A stretch of 64,000 nucleotides of DNA, taken from NCBI RefSeq assembly GCF_020539525.1, contig NZ_JACDXX010000004.1, positions 124,001 through 188,000 on the forward strand. The letters run 5' to 3'. The translations under genes were made by a program, and so were the position numbers. The stretch comes from Pseudogemmobacter faecipullorum (GTDB taxonomy: Bacteria; Pseudomonadota; Alphaproteobacteria; Rhodobacterales; Rhodobacteraceae). Below are positions 40,568 to 49,664 of the stretch, in pieces. The notes beneath the pieces were generated by a model. It had not been told where the DNA came from. It ran no database searches and worked only from the letters and a program-made list of their open reading frames with translations. Position 1 is the stretch's first letter, and each line of letters begins with the position of its first letter.

Positions 40568-42968
40568 TCTCGGTACCATTTTGCGTATCGTCTATAGTGG
40601 CGAGGGCGCTGGCAGCTGCAAGCCCCTGAATTCCCTCGGCCCTCTCGAGGCCGCCCGGATCGAGCCGCAGCGTAAAGCTGAAACGGGCACCGCTGATCCC
40701 CGTCCCTTCATGCCAGAGTTCGCCCTGATTGGCCTGAATCAGCGAGCGGCAGATCGAGAGGCCCAGCCCCATGCCATCGGCCTTGGTGGTTTCGAACTGG
40801 CTGAACAGGCTGATGGTTTCGCTGATACCCGGCCCGTTATCCTCGACCGAGACCCGCAGCATAGTGCCATCGCGCCGCGCCGAGAGGCTGACCATCCGCT
40901 CAGCGCTTGGCGCGGCAGACAAAGCCTCAATGGCATTGCGCAGCAGATTGACCAGTACCTGGGCGATCTGGGTCCGGTTGCCCAGCACTGCGGGCAGATC
41001 GGCGGGCAGAAGATTGCTGATCCGTACCCCGGCCTCGGTGGCCTCGGCCTGGACCAGGCGCAGGGTCTGATCGGCCAGGTTGGCCAGGTCGAAGCCGGTG
41101 CTGCAGCTTTTGTCCTTGCGGATGAAGCTGCGCAGCGCGCGGATGATTTCCCCGGCGCGCAGCGCCTCGCGCTCTATATCCCCGATCAGTTCCTGCAGCT
41201 CGGGATCGGCATTTCTCTGCTGTTCCAGCACCAGCCGGGCGGTATCGGCATTCTGGGCAATCGCCGTCAGCGGCTGGTTCAGCTCATGCGCCAGGCCCGA
41301 GGCCATCTCGCCCATGGTATGGCCGCGCGCCAGATGTGAGAGGTCGCGGTTCAGCCGGGCGATCTCGGCCTCGCGCTCTTTATGGGCGGTGATGTCATCC
41401 ACCATCAGCACGCTATGCCGCGGCAGGCCGGTTGCATCGCGGATCACGATGGCATTCATCGAGACATGGATGACCCGGCCATCTTTGCGCAGCCAGCGCA
41501 TCTCATGATTGGTCTGGCCCTCTGGCAGGCCGTCACTGGCAACCGCGGCGCGGTAGGCGGGCAGATCTTCGGGATGGGCGACATCGCCGATCTGATGGCC
41601 AAGCACGGCCAGAGGCGAGGTGGCCCCCAGCAGTTCGGCAAAGCGGGCATTGGCCCGGATCACCGCCGCCTCGCCGGGCGAGATCTGCGCCATCGCCCGC
41701 GGGGCCAGCTCGAAAGTCTGGCCATATTCACTCTCAACCCCGCGCCTGGCGAGGATCTGCTCGCGCAGCGCGGTATTCGCGCCCTCGAGCTCAAAATAGG
41801 TGCGTGGCGCCGGCCCTTCCGGCAGCATATCCCCGGCCGAGATGCGGCTGGACTGAGCCGCGAAATGGCGCAAAGGGCGGTGGATGTAATCAGCCAGAAC
41901 CAGGCCGATCACCGCGGTGATCAGCGCGACCGCGCCGGCAATGTAGATATTTCTGGCGCGGTTTTCTTTGATGACGGCGGTAAAATCATCTTCGGGTGCA
42001 TAGACGCTGATGGTCCAGGGCAGTTTCTCGCTGATCACCGGCAGCAGGGTGGCGACATAGACTTTGCCCTGGAAGGAGAATTGCGAGGCGGTGACCTTTT
42101 CGACCCCGGTCTCGCCATTGGCCAGATGGGCAAAGGCGGCGCGGGCGATCGGATCCTCAAATTCGGCGATGGTGGGAAATCGCAGCGTTCCGTCCTCGCG
42201 GCTGACCCGGATCAGCGATTTATCCGGATGCGCGATGACATCGCCGTTCTGATTAATGATCAGCGCTTTGCCATGGGTGCCGATCTTCAGATTGGCCAGA
42301 AAGTCGGAAATGCTTGCGATTTCGATATCGACGCCGACCACACCGCGGATCCCCTCGGGCCCGTTTTTCACCGGGGCTGAAAGGGTGATGCCAGGCTGCT
42401 GCGACGAGAAGAAAATATAGGGATCGGCCCAGATCGTGCGCCCCTCGTTGCGCGCGCCTTGATACCAGGCGCGCTCACGCGGGTCATAGGGATCCTCCGG
42501 CGTGACTTTCCGTGCGATTTCGTTGAAATTGTTATCGCGCCAGATCAGCCTCACCTCGCGCCTGCCATTGCTATGGCTGATCAGCTTGGTCCGGAACGGA
42601 GCAGCCTCGCCCGGGCTGCGCATCACGAAGACGAAATTCCCCTCTTCGCTGCCATAATACAGGCCCGAGAACTGTGGTGCGATCTGCAGCTGCTGAAACA
42701 GCAGCTGCTCCAGCTGGAACTGGTCATCGCTGGCAACGACGCGGTTCTGTGCCAGCCGGGCCGCAAGGACCGCGGCACCTTCGGCCGGGCTCAGGAAGCC
42801 TTTTGAATGTGCAATCGCATGGGTGCCGACATCGCGCAGCAGATCGCGCGCATGGTCGATCAGCGCCCGCTCGGAAGAAAAATACGAGGAAAACACCACT
42901 GCCATCACGGCGAGGAACTGCAGACCGGCAAGCCCGCAGGCGAGGATCAGCCGAAGCGAAAGACGCAT
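40560..42968 (-). CDS. sensor histidine kinase with dCache periplasmic domain and PAS
   Basis: An 802-residue membrane kinase. Approximate order: helix (7-28), double-Cache sensor (30-335), helix (338-360), linker, PAS (415-530), HisKA with His561 in GLAHELNQPLTA (DctB/FixL class), HATPase with NAIEAL, VEDNGPGIS and GMGLGLSI. In the membrane-distal Cache module, Y161, R166, W168, Y169, Y184 and D214 have almost the spacing of the amino-acid-binding dCache motif described for PctA-type receptors. The ligand may be an amino acid or 5-oxoproline. I chose the ATG at 42968 because CAGGGG lies upstream and it opens the first helix; the frame runs back to 43058. It is the first gene of the pxp operon. 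Confidence 0.92.
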   Translation of the reverse strand: MRLSLRLILACGLAGLQFLAVMAVVFSSYFSSERALIDHARDLLRDVGTHAIAHSKGFLSPAEGAAVLAARLAQNRVVASDDQFQLEQLLFQQLQIAPQFSGLYYGSEEGNFVFVMRSPGEAAPFRTKLISHSNGRREVRLIWRDNNFNEIARKVTPEDPYDPRERAWYQGARNEGRTIWADPYIFFSSQQPGITLSAPVKNGPEGIRGVVGVDIEIASISDFLANLKIGTHGKALIINQNGDVIAHPDKSLIRVSREDGTLRFPTIAEFEDPIARAAFAHLANGETGVEKVTASQFSFQGKVYVATLLPVISEKLPWTISVYAPEDDFTAVIKENRARNIYIAGAVALITAVIGLVLADYIHRPLRHFAAQSSRISAGDMLPEGPAPRTYFELEGANTALREQILARRGVESEYGQTFELAPRAMAQISPGEAAVIRANARFAELLGATSPLAVLGHQIGDVAHPEDLPAYRAAVASDGLPEGQTNHEMRWLRKDGRVIHVSMNAIVIRDATGLPRHSVLMVDDITAHKEREAEIARLNRDLSHLARGHTMGEMASGLAHELNQPLTAIAQNADTARLVLEQQRNADPELQELIGDIEREALRAGEIIRALRSFIRKDKSCSTGFDLANLADQTLRLVQAEATEAGVRISNLLPADLPAVLGNRTQIAQVLVNLLRNAIEALSAAPSAERMVSLSARRDGTMLRVSVEDNGPGISETISLFSQFETTKADGMGLGLSICRSLIQANQGELWHEGTGISGARFSFTLRLDPGGLERAEGIQGLAAASALATIDDTQNGTENV

Positions 42969-43592
42969 GTTCAGCCCCTGACCTGAGCGCGGGGCCGGCA
43001 GAAGGGGCAAAGCCTCGCCCCGGGGCTGACAGCCCTGTATCTTGCCATCATTTAACACCTCTTCCGCGCTTGCGACACAGCCGGGGCGTGCAAAGACACC
43101 AGCTAAGGCCTGAAGCCTCGCCGCGCGCAGGTCAAGCTTGTCGCGGAAAGATTGCAGATAATACCGGCAGGCTGTCGCAACTCTGTTATCCGCCTGCCTG
43201 GCGGCCGTATAGGCAGAATTACCTGGGCAACCACGCGAATATACCTGTCACCATGCCTGTGTAATAAATTACATATTGTGAAAGCAATTTGTTGCCTGAG
43301 GATGCGATTTTTTTCCGCAAACGGGGTGACAGACCAGGTTTGGCTCTGACGCCCCGTTTGCGGCGTTATTTTTAACGTACTGTTTTTACGAAATATAGCT
43401 GACGACGATCTGGCGCGGCCAAGCTCCCACCCACGCCGGTGACTGATCTGATGCGCTGGCATTTGGCCTTTTGCAGGATCAGCCTGAAAGTGCCGGCCCC
43501 CTGTTTTCTCAGGTTTCCCCAGACCAGGAGAAACAGGGGGCGGGCCAAAGCCACCCCCCGCTTTTTCCGGCTCACCGGTCTGAGGCAGCAGG
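42969..43592. promoter_or_regulatory. 624-bp non-coding region upstream of the pxp operon kinase
   Basis: No convincing gene. The part 43200-43390 is distinctly AT-richer than its surroundings. On the minus strand a weak promoter-like pair, TTGCTT-17 bp-TTACAC, occurs near 43262-43290 and could serve the kinase operon. The part 43480-43592 is the 3' region of the aminosugar operon and holds the hairpin listed separately. Confidence 0.4.
43497..43540 (-). terminator. long hairpin after the sugar-ABC operon
   Basis: Arms ccccctgttttctc (43497-43510) and gagaaacaggggg (43528-43540) pair over 13 bp with one bulged T. It lies about 50 bp past the ATPase stop. No T-run follows, so it may stabilise the mRNA end or act with Rho rather than be a classical terminator. 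Confidence 0.5.
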
Positions 43593-44600
43593 TCAGCGGA
43601 TGCGCTGACCGGTCTCGTCGAAATGGAACATCTGACCGGTATTCAGTTTCAGCCCGACCCGGGTCTCCACCTCCGGGGTTTCGGCCCCGAACAGGCGCAG
43701 CGTGATCAGGCCCTGATCGGCGCAATCGACATAGACCAGGGTCTCGCTGCCCAGACGCTCGATATGGCTGACCCGGCCCTGCAATTGCGCTGAGGCATCT
43801 GCCTCGCGCGTCAGGCTGATCTGCTCGGGCCGGATGCCGATCCTGTCCGAGCGCAGGCCCAGCGGGCCGGACTGCAGGAAATTCATCTGGGGCGAGCCGA
43901 TAAATCCGGCGACAAAGATATTATCGGGATCATGATACAGATCCATCGGCGCGCCGGTCTGTTCAATCCTGCCGCCGCGCAGCACGACGATTTTATGCGC
44001 AAGCGTCATCGCCTCGACCTGGTCATGGGTGACATAGATCGTGGTCGCGCCCAGCTCACGGTGCAGCCGCGCAATCTCGATCCGGGTCTGCACCCGCAAA
44101 GCGGCGTCGAGATTGGACAGCGGCTCGTCAAACAGGAACAGTTTCGGCCGGCGCACGATGGCGCGGCCGATGGCGACGCGCTGGCGCTGGCCGCCGGAAA
44201 GATCGGCGGGGCGGCGCTCCATCAGCGCCTCCAGCCCCAGCATGGCGGCGGCGCGGTCGGTTGCCTCACGGATTTCCGCCTTTGGCGTGCCGGCCTGTTT
44301 CAGCGCCAGCCCCATATTGTCGCGCACGCTCAGATGCGGGTAGAGCGCATAGGACTGGAACACCATGGCGATTTCACGCTTCGCCGGAGCCAGCCCGGTG
44401 ATTTCGCGCCCGTCGAGTGAGACCTCGCCCGAGGTGACCTCTTCCAGACCGGCAATCATGCGCAACAGCGTCGATTTTCCGCAGCCTGAAGGGCCGACGA
44501 AGACGCAGAACTCGCCATCCTCCACCGTCAGATCAATGCCTTTGATCACCTCGGCCATGCCGAAGCTTTTCTTCACATCCCGGAGGATCAGCTTGCCCAT
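43593..44600 (-). CDS. sugar ABC transporter ATP-binding protein (UgpC/MalK type)
   Basis: A 335-residue CUT1-family ATPase that powers import with the two permeases upstream. Walker A is GPSGCGKST, the signature is LSGGQRQR, Walker B is LFLFDEPLSNLD and the H-loop is YVTHDQVEAM. The C-terminal regulatory (TOBE) domain is present from about residue 235 (IGIRPEQISL). I chose the ATG at 44600 because AGGAGG stands directly upstream; the frame runs to 44684 without a ribosome site. It is the last gene of the murQ-ABC operon. Confidence 0.93.
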   Translation of the reverse strand: MGKLILRDVKKSFGMAEVIKGIDLTVEDGEFCVFVGPSGCGKSTLLRMIAGLEEVTSGEVSLDGREITGLAPAKREIAMVFQSYALYPHLSVRDNMGLALKQAGTPKAEIREATDRAAAMLGLEALMERRPADLSGGQRQRVAIGRAIVRRPKLFLFDEPLSNLDAALRVQTRIEIARLHRELGATTIYVTHDQVEAMTLAHKIVVLRGGRIEQTGAPMDLYHDPDNIFVAGFIGSPQMNFLQSGPLGLRSDRIGIRPEQISLTREADASAQLQGRVSHIERLGSETLVYVDCADQGLITLRLFGAETPEVETRVGLKLNTGQMFHFDETGQRIR

Positions 44601-44610
44601 TTTTCCTCCT

Positions 44611-45633
44611 TCACAGCCTGACCGCCTGACCCGAGCGCACGCTTTCATCGGCGGCGAGGCAGATCGCCAGCGAGCGGACCGCATCCTGCAGATGCCGGGT
44701 CAGATCGGTATTTTCGAGAATGGCGCGGGCGACGTAATCCTGCTCGCGCTCGCAAAGCTCCTGATGGCCCGGCTCATCGGCCATCGACAGATCCTCGCTG
44801 CCCTGACCGGCGCGGTGGATCCGCAGCGTCGAGGTTTTGGTATGGGTGTCGATATCATCCGAACGCGCGCTTTCCGGCATCCGGATCGAGACCGCGCCTT
44901 TCGGGCTGACCACATCTTTCACGAAGAAGGCGGTATCCGACATCATCGGCCCCCAGCCCGCCTCATACCAGCCGAGGCTGCCATCGCTGAACAGCACCTG
45001 GAAATGGCCGTAATTATACATATCCGGGGCAATTTCATCCGAGAGGCGCAGCCCCATGCCGCGCACCTCAACCGGCGCCGCATCGGTGATCTGCAGCATC
45101 ACATCGACATAATGCACGCCGCAATCGACGATCGGCGGTGTGGTCTGCATCAGGGCCTTATGCACCTCCCAGGTCGGGCCTGCGCTTTGCTGGTTCAGGT
45201 TCAGCCGGAATACATAGGGCCCGCCAAGCGCACGGGCTTCGGCGATCAGCCTTTGCCAGGAGGGGTGATGGCGCAGGATATAGCCAACCACCACCTTGCG
45301 GTCATAGTGCAGGGCGGCAGCGGCGACCCGTTCGGCATCTTCGACCGTGGTGGCGAGGGGCTTTTCAACAAAGACATGCGCGCCCGCCTGCATCGCCGCC
45401 ACGGCGTAATCGGCATGGCTGTCGGAATAGGTGGCGACGCAGACCAGATCGGGCCTGGTTGCGGCAAGGGCGGCGGCATAATCCTCATAGAACGGATAGG
45501 CCCCGAGCTCCGGGGGCAGGGTGCGCGCCGTGCGGTTGACCAGGCCGACAATCTCGAACCGGGGATCCCTGTGATAGGCCAGCGCATGGCTCTGGCCCAT
45601 ATTGCCAAGGCCTGCGATCAGAACGCGGATCAT
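44611..45633 (-). CDS. Gfo/Idh/MocA family oxidoreductase
   Basis: A 340-residue NAD(P)-dependent sugar dehydrogenase-like protein. The dinucleotide motif is LIAGLGNMGQSHALAY, then CVATYSDSHADYA and the catalytic EKPLATTVEDAE with the active-site Lys of EKP. The C-terminal substrate domain has VDCGVHYVDVMLQIT with the conserved Asp and His. It begins with an ATGA overlap of the permease stop and has CAGGAG upstream; the frame extending to 45828 lies inside the permease gene. The substrate is probably a sugar or sugar derivative brought in by this transporter. Confidence 0.9.
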   Translation of the reverse strand: MIRVLIAGLGNMGQSHALAYHRDPRFEIVGLVNRTARTLPPELGAYPFYEDYAAALAATRPDLVCVATYSDSHADYAVAAMQAGAHVFVEKPLATTVEDAERVAAAALHYDRKVVVGYILRHHPSWQRLIAEARALGGPYVFRLNLNQQSAGPTWEVHKALMQTTPPIVDCGVHYVDVMLQITDAAPVEVRGMGLRLSDEIAPDMYNYGHFQVLFSDGSLGWYEAGWGPMMSDTAFFVKDVVSPKGAVSIRMPESARSDDIDTHTKTSTLRIHRAGQGSEDLSMADEPGHQELCEREQDYVARAILENTDLTRHLQDAVRSLAICLAADESVRSGQAVRL

Positions 45634-46478
45634 TTCACGGCTCCTGCGGTAATGCCCCGGATCAGCTGCCGGGAGAAAATCAGATAGAGAATAAGCACCG
45701 GCACAATCGCCAGCGACAAAGCGGCCAGAACCGCATTCCAGTTGGAGACGAACTGACCAAGGAAGACCTGGCTGCCGAGGGTGATGGTTTTGGTCTCCTC
45801 GGCCGGGGCAAGGATCAGCGGGAACCACAGGTCATTCCAGATCGGGATCATGGTAAAGACGGCAACCGTTGCCATGGCAGGCCGGACCAGCGGCAGCACC
45901 AGGGTAAAGAAGATACGATATTCCGACAGCCCGTCGATCCGCCCGGCGTTTTTCAGATCATCCGAGACATTGCGCATGAATTCCGACAGGATAAACACTG
46001 CCAAAGGCAGGCCCTGGGCGGTATAGACCAGGATCAGCGCGGTCAGGGTGTTCACCAGGCCCGAGGCCACCATCATCTGCAGAATGGCCACCGTGCCCAG
46101 CCGGATCGGGATCATGATCCCGAGCGCCAGATAGAGGCCCATCAGCATATTGCCGCGAAAGCGGTATTCCGACAAAGCAAAGGCTGCCATAGCGCCAAAC
46201 AGCAGCACGAAAAACAGGCTGGCCAGGGTGACGGTGAGCGAATTCTGAAAATAAAGCAGGAAATCGCCCTGGGCGGCGACGGTCTGATAGCCGATCAGAT
46301 CAAAGCTCTCGCCATGCGGCAGGGCCAGCGGCTGGTTAAAGATCGCCTTTTTGGATTTGAACGAATTCACCACGGTCACAAAGACCGGGAACAGGGCGAT
46401 CATCGTCCAGAGGATCAGCACCGCATGGGCGGCGAGGGCGCGAAACGGGGCGCGGGCAGCGGTCTGGCTCGGGCGCAT
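45630..46478 (-). CDS. carbohydrate ABC transporter permease (MalG-type)
   Basis: A 282-residue inner-membrane permease of the CUT1 family with six predicted helices. The start includes AVLILWTMIALFPVFVTVVNSFKS, and the EAA coupling loop lies in DDLKNAGRIDGLSEYRIFFTLVLPLVRPA, which includes the conserved DG..E pattern. It pairs with the MalF-type permease encoded 14 bp upstream and overlaps the oxidoreductase start by 4 bp. Confidence 0.92.
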   Translation of the reverse strand: MRPSQTAARAPFRALAAHAVLILWTMIALFPVFVTVVNSFKSKKAIFNQPLALPHGESFDLIGYQTVAAQGDFLLYFQNSLTVTLASLFFVLLFGAMAAFALSEYRFRGNMLMGLYLALGIMIPIRLGTVAILQMMVASGLVNTLTALILVYTAQGLPLAVFILSEFMRNVSDDLKNAGRIDGLSEYRIFFTLVLPLVRPAMATVAVFTMIPIWNDLWFPLILAPAEETKTITLGSQVFLGQFVSNWNAVLAALSLAIVPVLILYLIFSRQLIRGITAGAVK

Positions 46479-46492
46479 TCTCTCTCTCCCCC

Positions 46493-47410
46493 TCAGAACT
46501 GATATCGGCGCATGCGGGTCTGGATCGCAAACAGATAGATGCAGACCCCGACCAGGATGATGCCAAACATCGCCGTGGCAATGGTCGCGCCCATATGCGG
46601 ATCACCGAGCTGCAGCTGGAAGCCAAAGAAGGTGCGATAGAGGAAGGTGCCCAGAATATCGGTCGAGAAATTCGGCCCGGCCAGCGCGCCCTGGGAGACG
46701 TAGATCAGGTCAAAGGCGTTGAAATTGCCGACGAAAGTCAGAACCGAGATAATGCCGATCGAGGGCAGGATCAGCGGCAGTTTGATGCGCCGGAACTGCG
46801 ACCAGCCGGTGACGCCATCCATCTCGGCGGCCTCGATCACCTCATCGGGGATCGACAGCAAAGCGGCATAAATCAGCATCATCGGAATGCCGACAAACTG
46901 CCAGACCGAGATCAGCGCAAGGGTGGTCAGCGCATATTCCTCTTTGCCAAGCCAGGGCGCGAAAAGGCTCTTCAGCCCGACCGCATCCAGCATATCCGGC
47001 GCGATGCCCCAGAGCGGCGAGAGGATCAGCTTCCAGATGAAACCGACGACGACAAAGCTGAGGATGGTGGGGATGAAAATCGCAGTACGGTAAAAGGCCG
47101 AAAACCGCAGGCGCGGGGCGGAAAGCAGCGCCGCCAGCAGAATGCCGATCGGATTCTGCACCAGCATATGGATCAGGAAGAACCACATATTATTGCCAAG
47201 CGCATTCCAGAATGCCTCCGACCAGCGCGGGTCACCGAAAAGCGTGGCGAAGTTCTTCAGCCCGGCAAAGACTGTTTCGCTGCCGGTCCGCGTCCAGAGC
47301 GCCAGGTTCAGCGTGCTGAACAGCGGCAGGATCATAATGGCAGTATAGACCAGCACCGCAGGTGCCAGAAATACGGCAATATGCCAGCGAAAGGCTTTGC
47401 GCTGCGCCAT
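46493..47410 (-). CDS. carbohydrate ABC transporter permease (MalF-type)
   Basis: A 305-residue CUT1 permease, six helices. It begins with WHIAVFLAPAVLVYTAIMILPLF, and the EAA loop is in EVIEAAEMDGVTGWSQFRRIKLPLILP, with the EAA..DGA-type core. It lacks the large periplasmic loop of enteric MalF, as in most CUT1 relatives. Together with the MalG-type subunit it forms the channel. The binding-protein gene lies 75 bp upstream, with a hairpin between them. Confidence 0.92.
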   Translation of the reverse strand: MAQRKAFRWHIAVFLAPAVLVYTAIMILPLFSTLNLALWTRTGSETVFAGLKNFATLFGDPRWSEAFWNALGNNMWFFLIHMLVQNPIGILLAALLSAPRLRFSAFYRTAIFIPTILSFVVVGFIWKLILSPLWGIAPDMLDAVGLKSLFAPWLGKEEYALTTLALISVWQFVGIPMMLIYAALLSIPDEVIEAAEMDGVTGWSQFRRIKLPLILPSIGIISVLTFVGNFNAFDLIYVSQGALAGPNFSTDILGTFLYRTFFGFQLQLGDPHMGATIATAMFGIILVGVCIYLFAIQTRMRRYQF

Positions 47411-47445
47411 ACAGATCCTCTTTGCCCGGACGGTGTTTTGCGAAG

Positions 47446-47475
47446 CGGCAGGGGGCTTTGCCAGCCCCTCTGCCG
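47446..47475 (-). promoter_or_regulatory. intercistronic hairpin between binding protein and permease
   Basis: Arms cggcag-gggg and cccc-t-ctgccg pair around an 8-10 nt loop in the 75-bp gap. Such hairpins usually protect the upstream binding-protein mRNA or reduce readthrough into the permease gene. There is no T-run. Confidence 0.55.
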
Positions 47476-47485
47476 CCGTCAGATC

Positions 47486-48733
47486 TTACTTCTGGGGCTC
47501 ATACCAGGAGGAGAGGCCTTCCTGCAGACGCTTGCCGGCATCTTCCGGGGTCTCGGAACCGCGCAGCACATTGGCGCTGGCATTCCAGGTCTCATTCTCG
47601 AGATTCGGCGTGCCGCGCGACAGGATCTGATAGGTCGAGCGGATGGTCGGCTGGCAGCTGTCACGCCAGGACACGAACTCCTGGGCGAGCGGATCTTCCA
47701 TCGTCACCGGGGTCGCATTCAGCGAGAAGAAGCCCGGCAGGGCATTGGCGTAAAGCGTGGCGAATTCGGCCGAGCCAACCCATTCGAGGAATTTCTTCGT
47801 CTCTTCCGGATGTTTGGTTCCGGCATTCATGCCAAGCGCGATATCGGTATGGTCCGAAATATAGCAGGTATCGCCCGCATTCACCACCGGCGGGGCAAAG
47901 GCGCCCATTTTGAACGAGACCTGCGGATTGAAGACGCCAATCTCCCAGGAGCCGGTCGGATAGATCGCGGCGCGGCCAAGGGTGAAGAGATTCTGGCTGT
48001 CCGGATAGGTCTGGGCCTCAAAACCGTCGCCGAGATAGTCTTTCCATTTCGCCAGGGTTGCGAAGGGGGCCACCCAGGCCTCATCGGTCAGTTTCGAAGT
48101 GCCGGCGATCAGCGCTTTGCGGCCCTCCTCGCCCTTCCAGTAGGTCGGGCCGATGTTCTGATAGCCCATGGTCGCGGCTTCCCACTGGTCCTGGGCGCCC
48201 ATGGCCATCGGGATATAGCTGCCTTCCTCTTTGATCTTTTCGAGCACGGCAAAGAACTCAGCCTCGGTCTTTGGCACCTCAAGCCCCAGCTCGGCAAAGA
48301 TATCGGCATTATAGATAAAGCCGTGGATCACCGAGGCCATGGGCACGCAGAAAGTGGCCGAACCATCATCGGTCTGCCAGGCGGATTTCGCCACATCCGA
48401 GAAATTCGCCATCGCGCCAAGCGCGGTCAGATCGGCGAGCTTGCCCTTGTTATAAAGCTCAAGCGAGGCATCGAAGGGGCGGCAGGTGATCAGATCGCCC
48501 GCCGAGCCCGCATCCAGCTTGGAATTCAGCACCGCATTGTAGTCGGCCGGTGCGGTGGGCGCGAAGACCAGCCTGATGCCGGGATTGGCTGCCTCAAAGG
48601 CCGGGATCAGCGTCTGCTGCCAGATGGCGAGGTCATCATTGCGCCAGGATTCGATGGTCAGCGTGACATCGGCCTGAGCGGCAGTCGCGAGCATCGTGCT
48701 GGCCAGAAGCGCCAGAAGCACGGGTTTGTTCAT
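47486..48733 (-). CDS. sugar ABC transporter substrate-binding protein
   Basis: A 415-residue periplasmic binding protein of the CUT1/family-1 type. The signal peptide is MNKPVLLALLASTMLATAAQA, cleaved at about residue 21. The mature part has the typical ESWRNDDLAIWQQTLIPAFE start, DVAKSAWQTDDGSATFCVP and the later GRAAIYPTGSWEIGVF motif of sugar-binding proteins. The neighbours (murQ, aminosugar genes on the other strand) suggest that it binds GlcNAc, chito-oligosaccharides or MurNAc-type sugars; this is inference. It is 49 bp after murQ. Confidence 0.92.
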   Translation of the reverse strand: MNKPVLLALLASTMLATAAQADVTLTIESWRNDDLAIWQQTLIPAFEAANPGIRLVFAPTAPADYNAVLNSKLDAGSAGDLITCRPFDASLELYNKGKLADLTALGAMANFSDVAKSAWQTDDGSATFCVPMASVIHGFIYNADIFAELGLEVPKTEAEFFAVLEKIKEEGSYIPMAMGAQDQWEAATMGYQNIGPTYWKGEEGRKALIAGTSKLTDEAWVAPFATLAKWKDYLGDGFEAQTYPDSQNLFTLGRAAIYPTGSWEIGVFNPQVSFKMGAFAPPVVNAGDTCYISDHTDIALGMNAGTKHPEETKKFLEWVGSAEFATLYANALPGFFSLNATPVTMEDPLAQEFVSWRDSCQPTIRSTYQILSRGTPNLENETWNASANVLRGSETPEDAGKRLQEGLSSWYEPQK

Positions 48734-48782
48734 CTTTACTCTCCCTGTTTCGGCCGCTTGGCAGCCCGTTACTTATGTCAGA

Positions 48783-49664
48783 TCACCGCAGATGCGGATC
48801 CAGATGCCCCTGGCTCGATGCAAGGGCGGCCTGTGCCTCTTCCGGGCTTTGACCAAGGGCGATCAGCACCGCCGGTTTGACGGCGCCATCACTTTGCGCG
48901 AGGGCGCTATGGGCCGTGTGTTCATCACTGCCCGCGAGAGCGGCGACGATGCCTGCGGCGCGCCCGGCGAGTTTGCAGTTATCGGCGACGACATTGACCA
49001 TATAGCCGTCATGCACATGGCCCAGCCTGATTCCGCACAGCACTGAAATCAGATTGAGCGCCGCCTTCTGGGCGGTGGCCGCGCCCAGCCGGGTCGATCC
49101 GGCAATCAGTTCCGGCCCGGTGTCGAGCAGCACGGCAACCTCGGCCAGCTCCAGCAGCGGCGAGCCTGCCACATTGGCAATGCCGGTCACCCGGACGCCT
49201 GCGGCGCGTGCCGCTGTGGCAATCTCAAGCGCATAGGGGGTCCGGCCCGAGGCCGAGACCAGGATCAGGCTGTCGCCCTTGCCAAGGCCCGAGGCGCGGA
49301 AATCCTCCAGCGCCGCCTCGCGGTCATCCTCGACACCGCCCTGCATATGCAGCAGCGCCGCAGCCCCGCCGGCAAACATCACCGGGGTGCGCTCGGGCGG
49401 GATGCCGAAAGTGCCTGCCAGCTCAAGCGCATCGCTCAGCGCCATCAGCCCTGAGGAACCTGCACCGGCATAGCCCGCCCGCCCGCCCGCGCTGAGCGCC
49501 CCGGCCATAAGCTCTGCCGCCCGTTCCAGCGCCGGCAATGCGGCCTCCAGCCGCGACAGGGCGGCGATCTGAGCGGTCATAAATCTCTGGCCCACCTCTC
49601 CGGCGGGGAGGCGATGTATTCCGGCCGAGCCGGGATAGAGCTGTTCCGTACTGGCAGCAGACAT
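48783..49664 (-). CDS. murQ: N-acetylmuramic acid 6-phosphate etherase-like SIS protein (MurQ)
   Basis: A 293-residue SIS-domain lyase family that removes lactate from MurNAc-6-P to give GlcNAc-6-P. The sugar-phosphate motif is GYAGAGSSGLMALSDALEL, with Glu in the position of the MurQ catalytic residue. The second conserved Glu is in GGVEDDREAAL. The signatures LVSASGRTPYAL and GPELIAGSTRLGAATAQKAALN are near identical to MurQ. The N-terminal block (TEQLYPGSAGI instead of TExRNPxS) is divergent, so activity is likely but not certain. It heads the sugar-ABC operon and is divergent from the GlcNAc kinase gene. Confidence 0.85.
   Translation of the reverse strand: MSAASTEQLYPGSAGIHRLPAGEVGQRFMTAQIAALSRLEAALPALERAAELMAGALSAGGRAGYAGAGSSGLMALSDALELAGTFGIPPERTPVMFAGGAAALLHMQGGVEDDREAALEDFRASGLGKGDSLILVSASGRTPYALEIATAARAAGVRVTGIANVAGSPLLELAEVAVLLDTGPELIAGSTRLGAATAQKAALNLISVLCGIRLGHVHDGYMVNVVADNCKLAGRAAGIVAALAGSDEHTAHSALAQSDGAVKPAVLIALGQSPEEAQAALASSQGHLDPHLR

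Noticed and set aside
43275-43295. sigma-54 type promoter (GGCAAC...TTGCT on the minus strand)
   Set aside because: The spacing between GG and GC is nine instead of ten bases, so it does not fit the -24/-12 rule.
43103-43462. 119-codon minus-strand frame in the 43 kb gap
   Set aside because: Basic, low-complexity product, no ribosome site, and the region is AT-rich and looks regulatory.
46595-48880. 761-codon plus-strand frame across the sugar ABC genes
   Set aside because: Antisense to a binding protein and permease with clear signatures; biased Gln/Arg/Gly composition.
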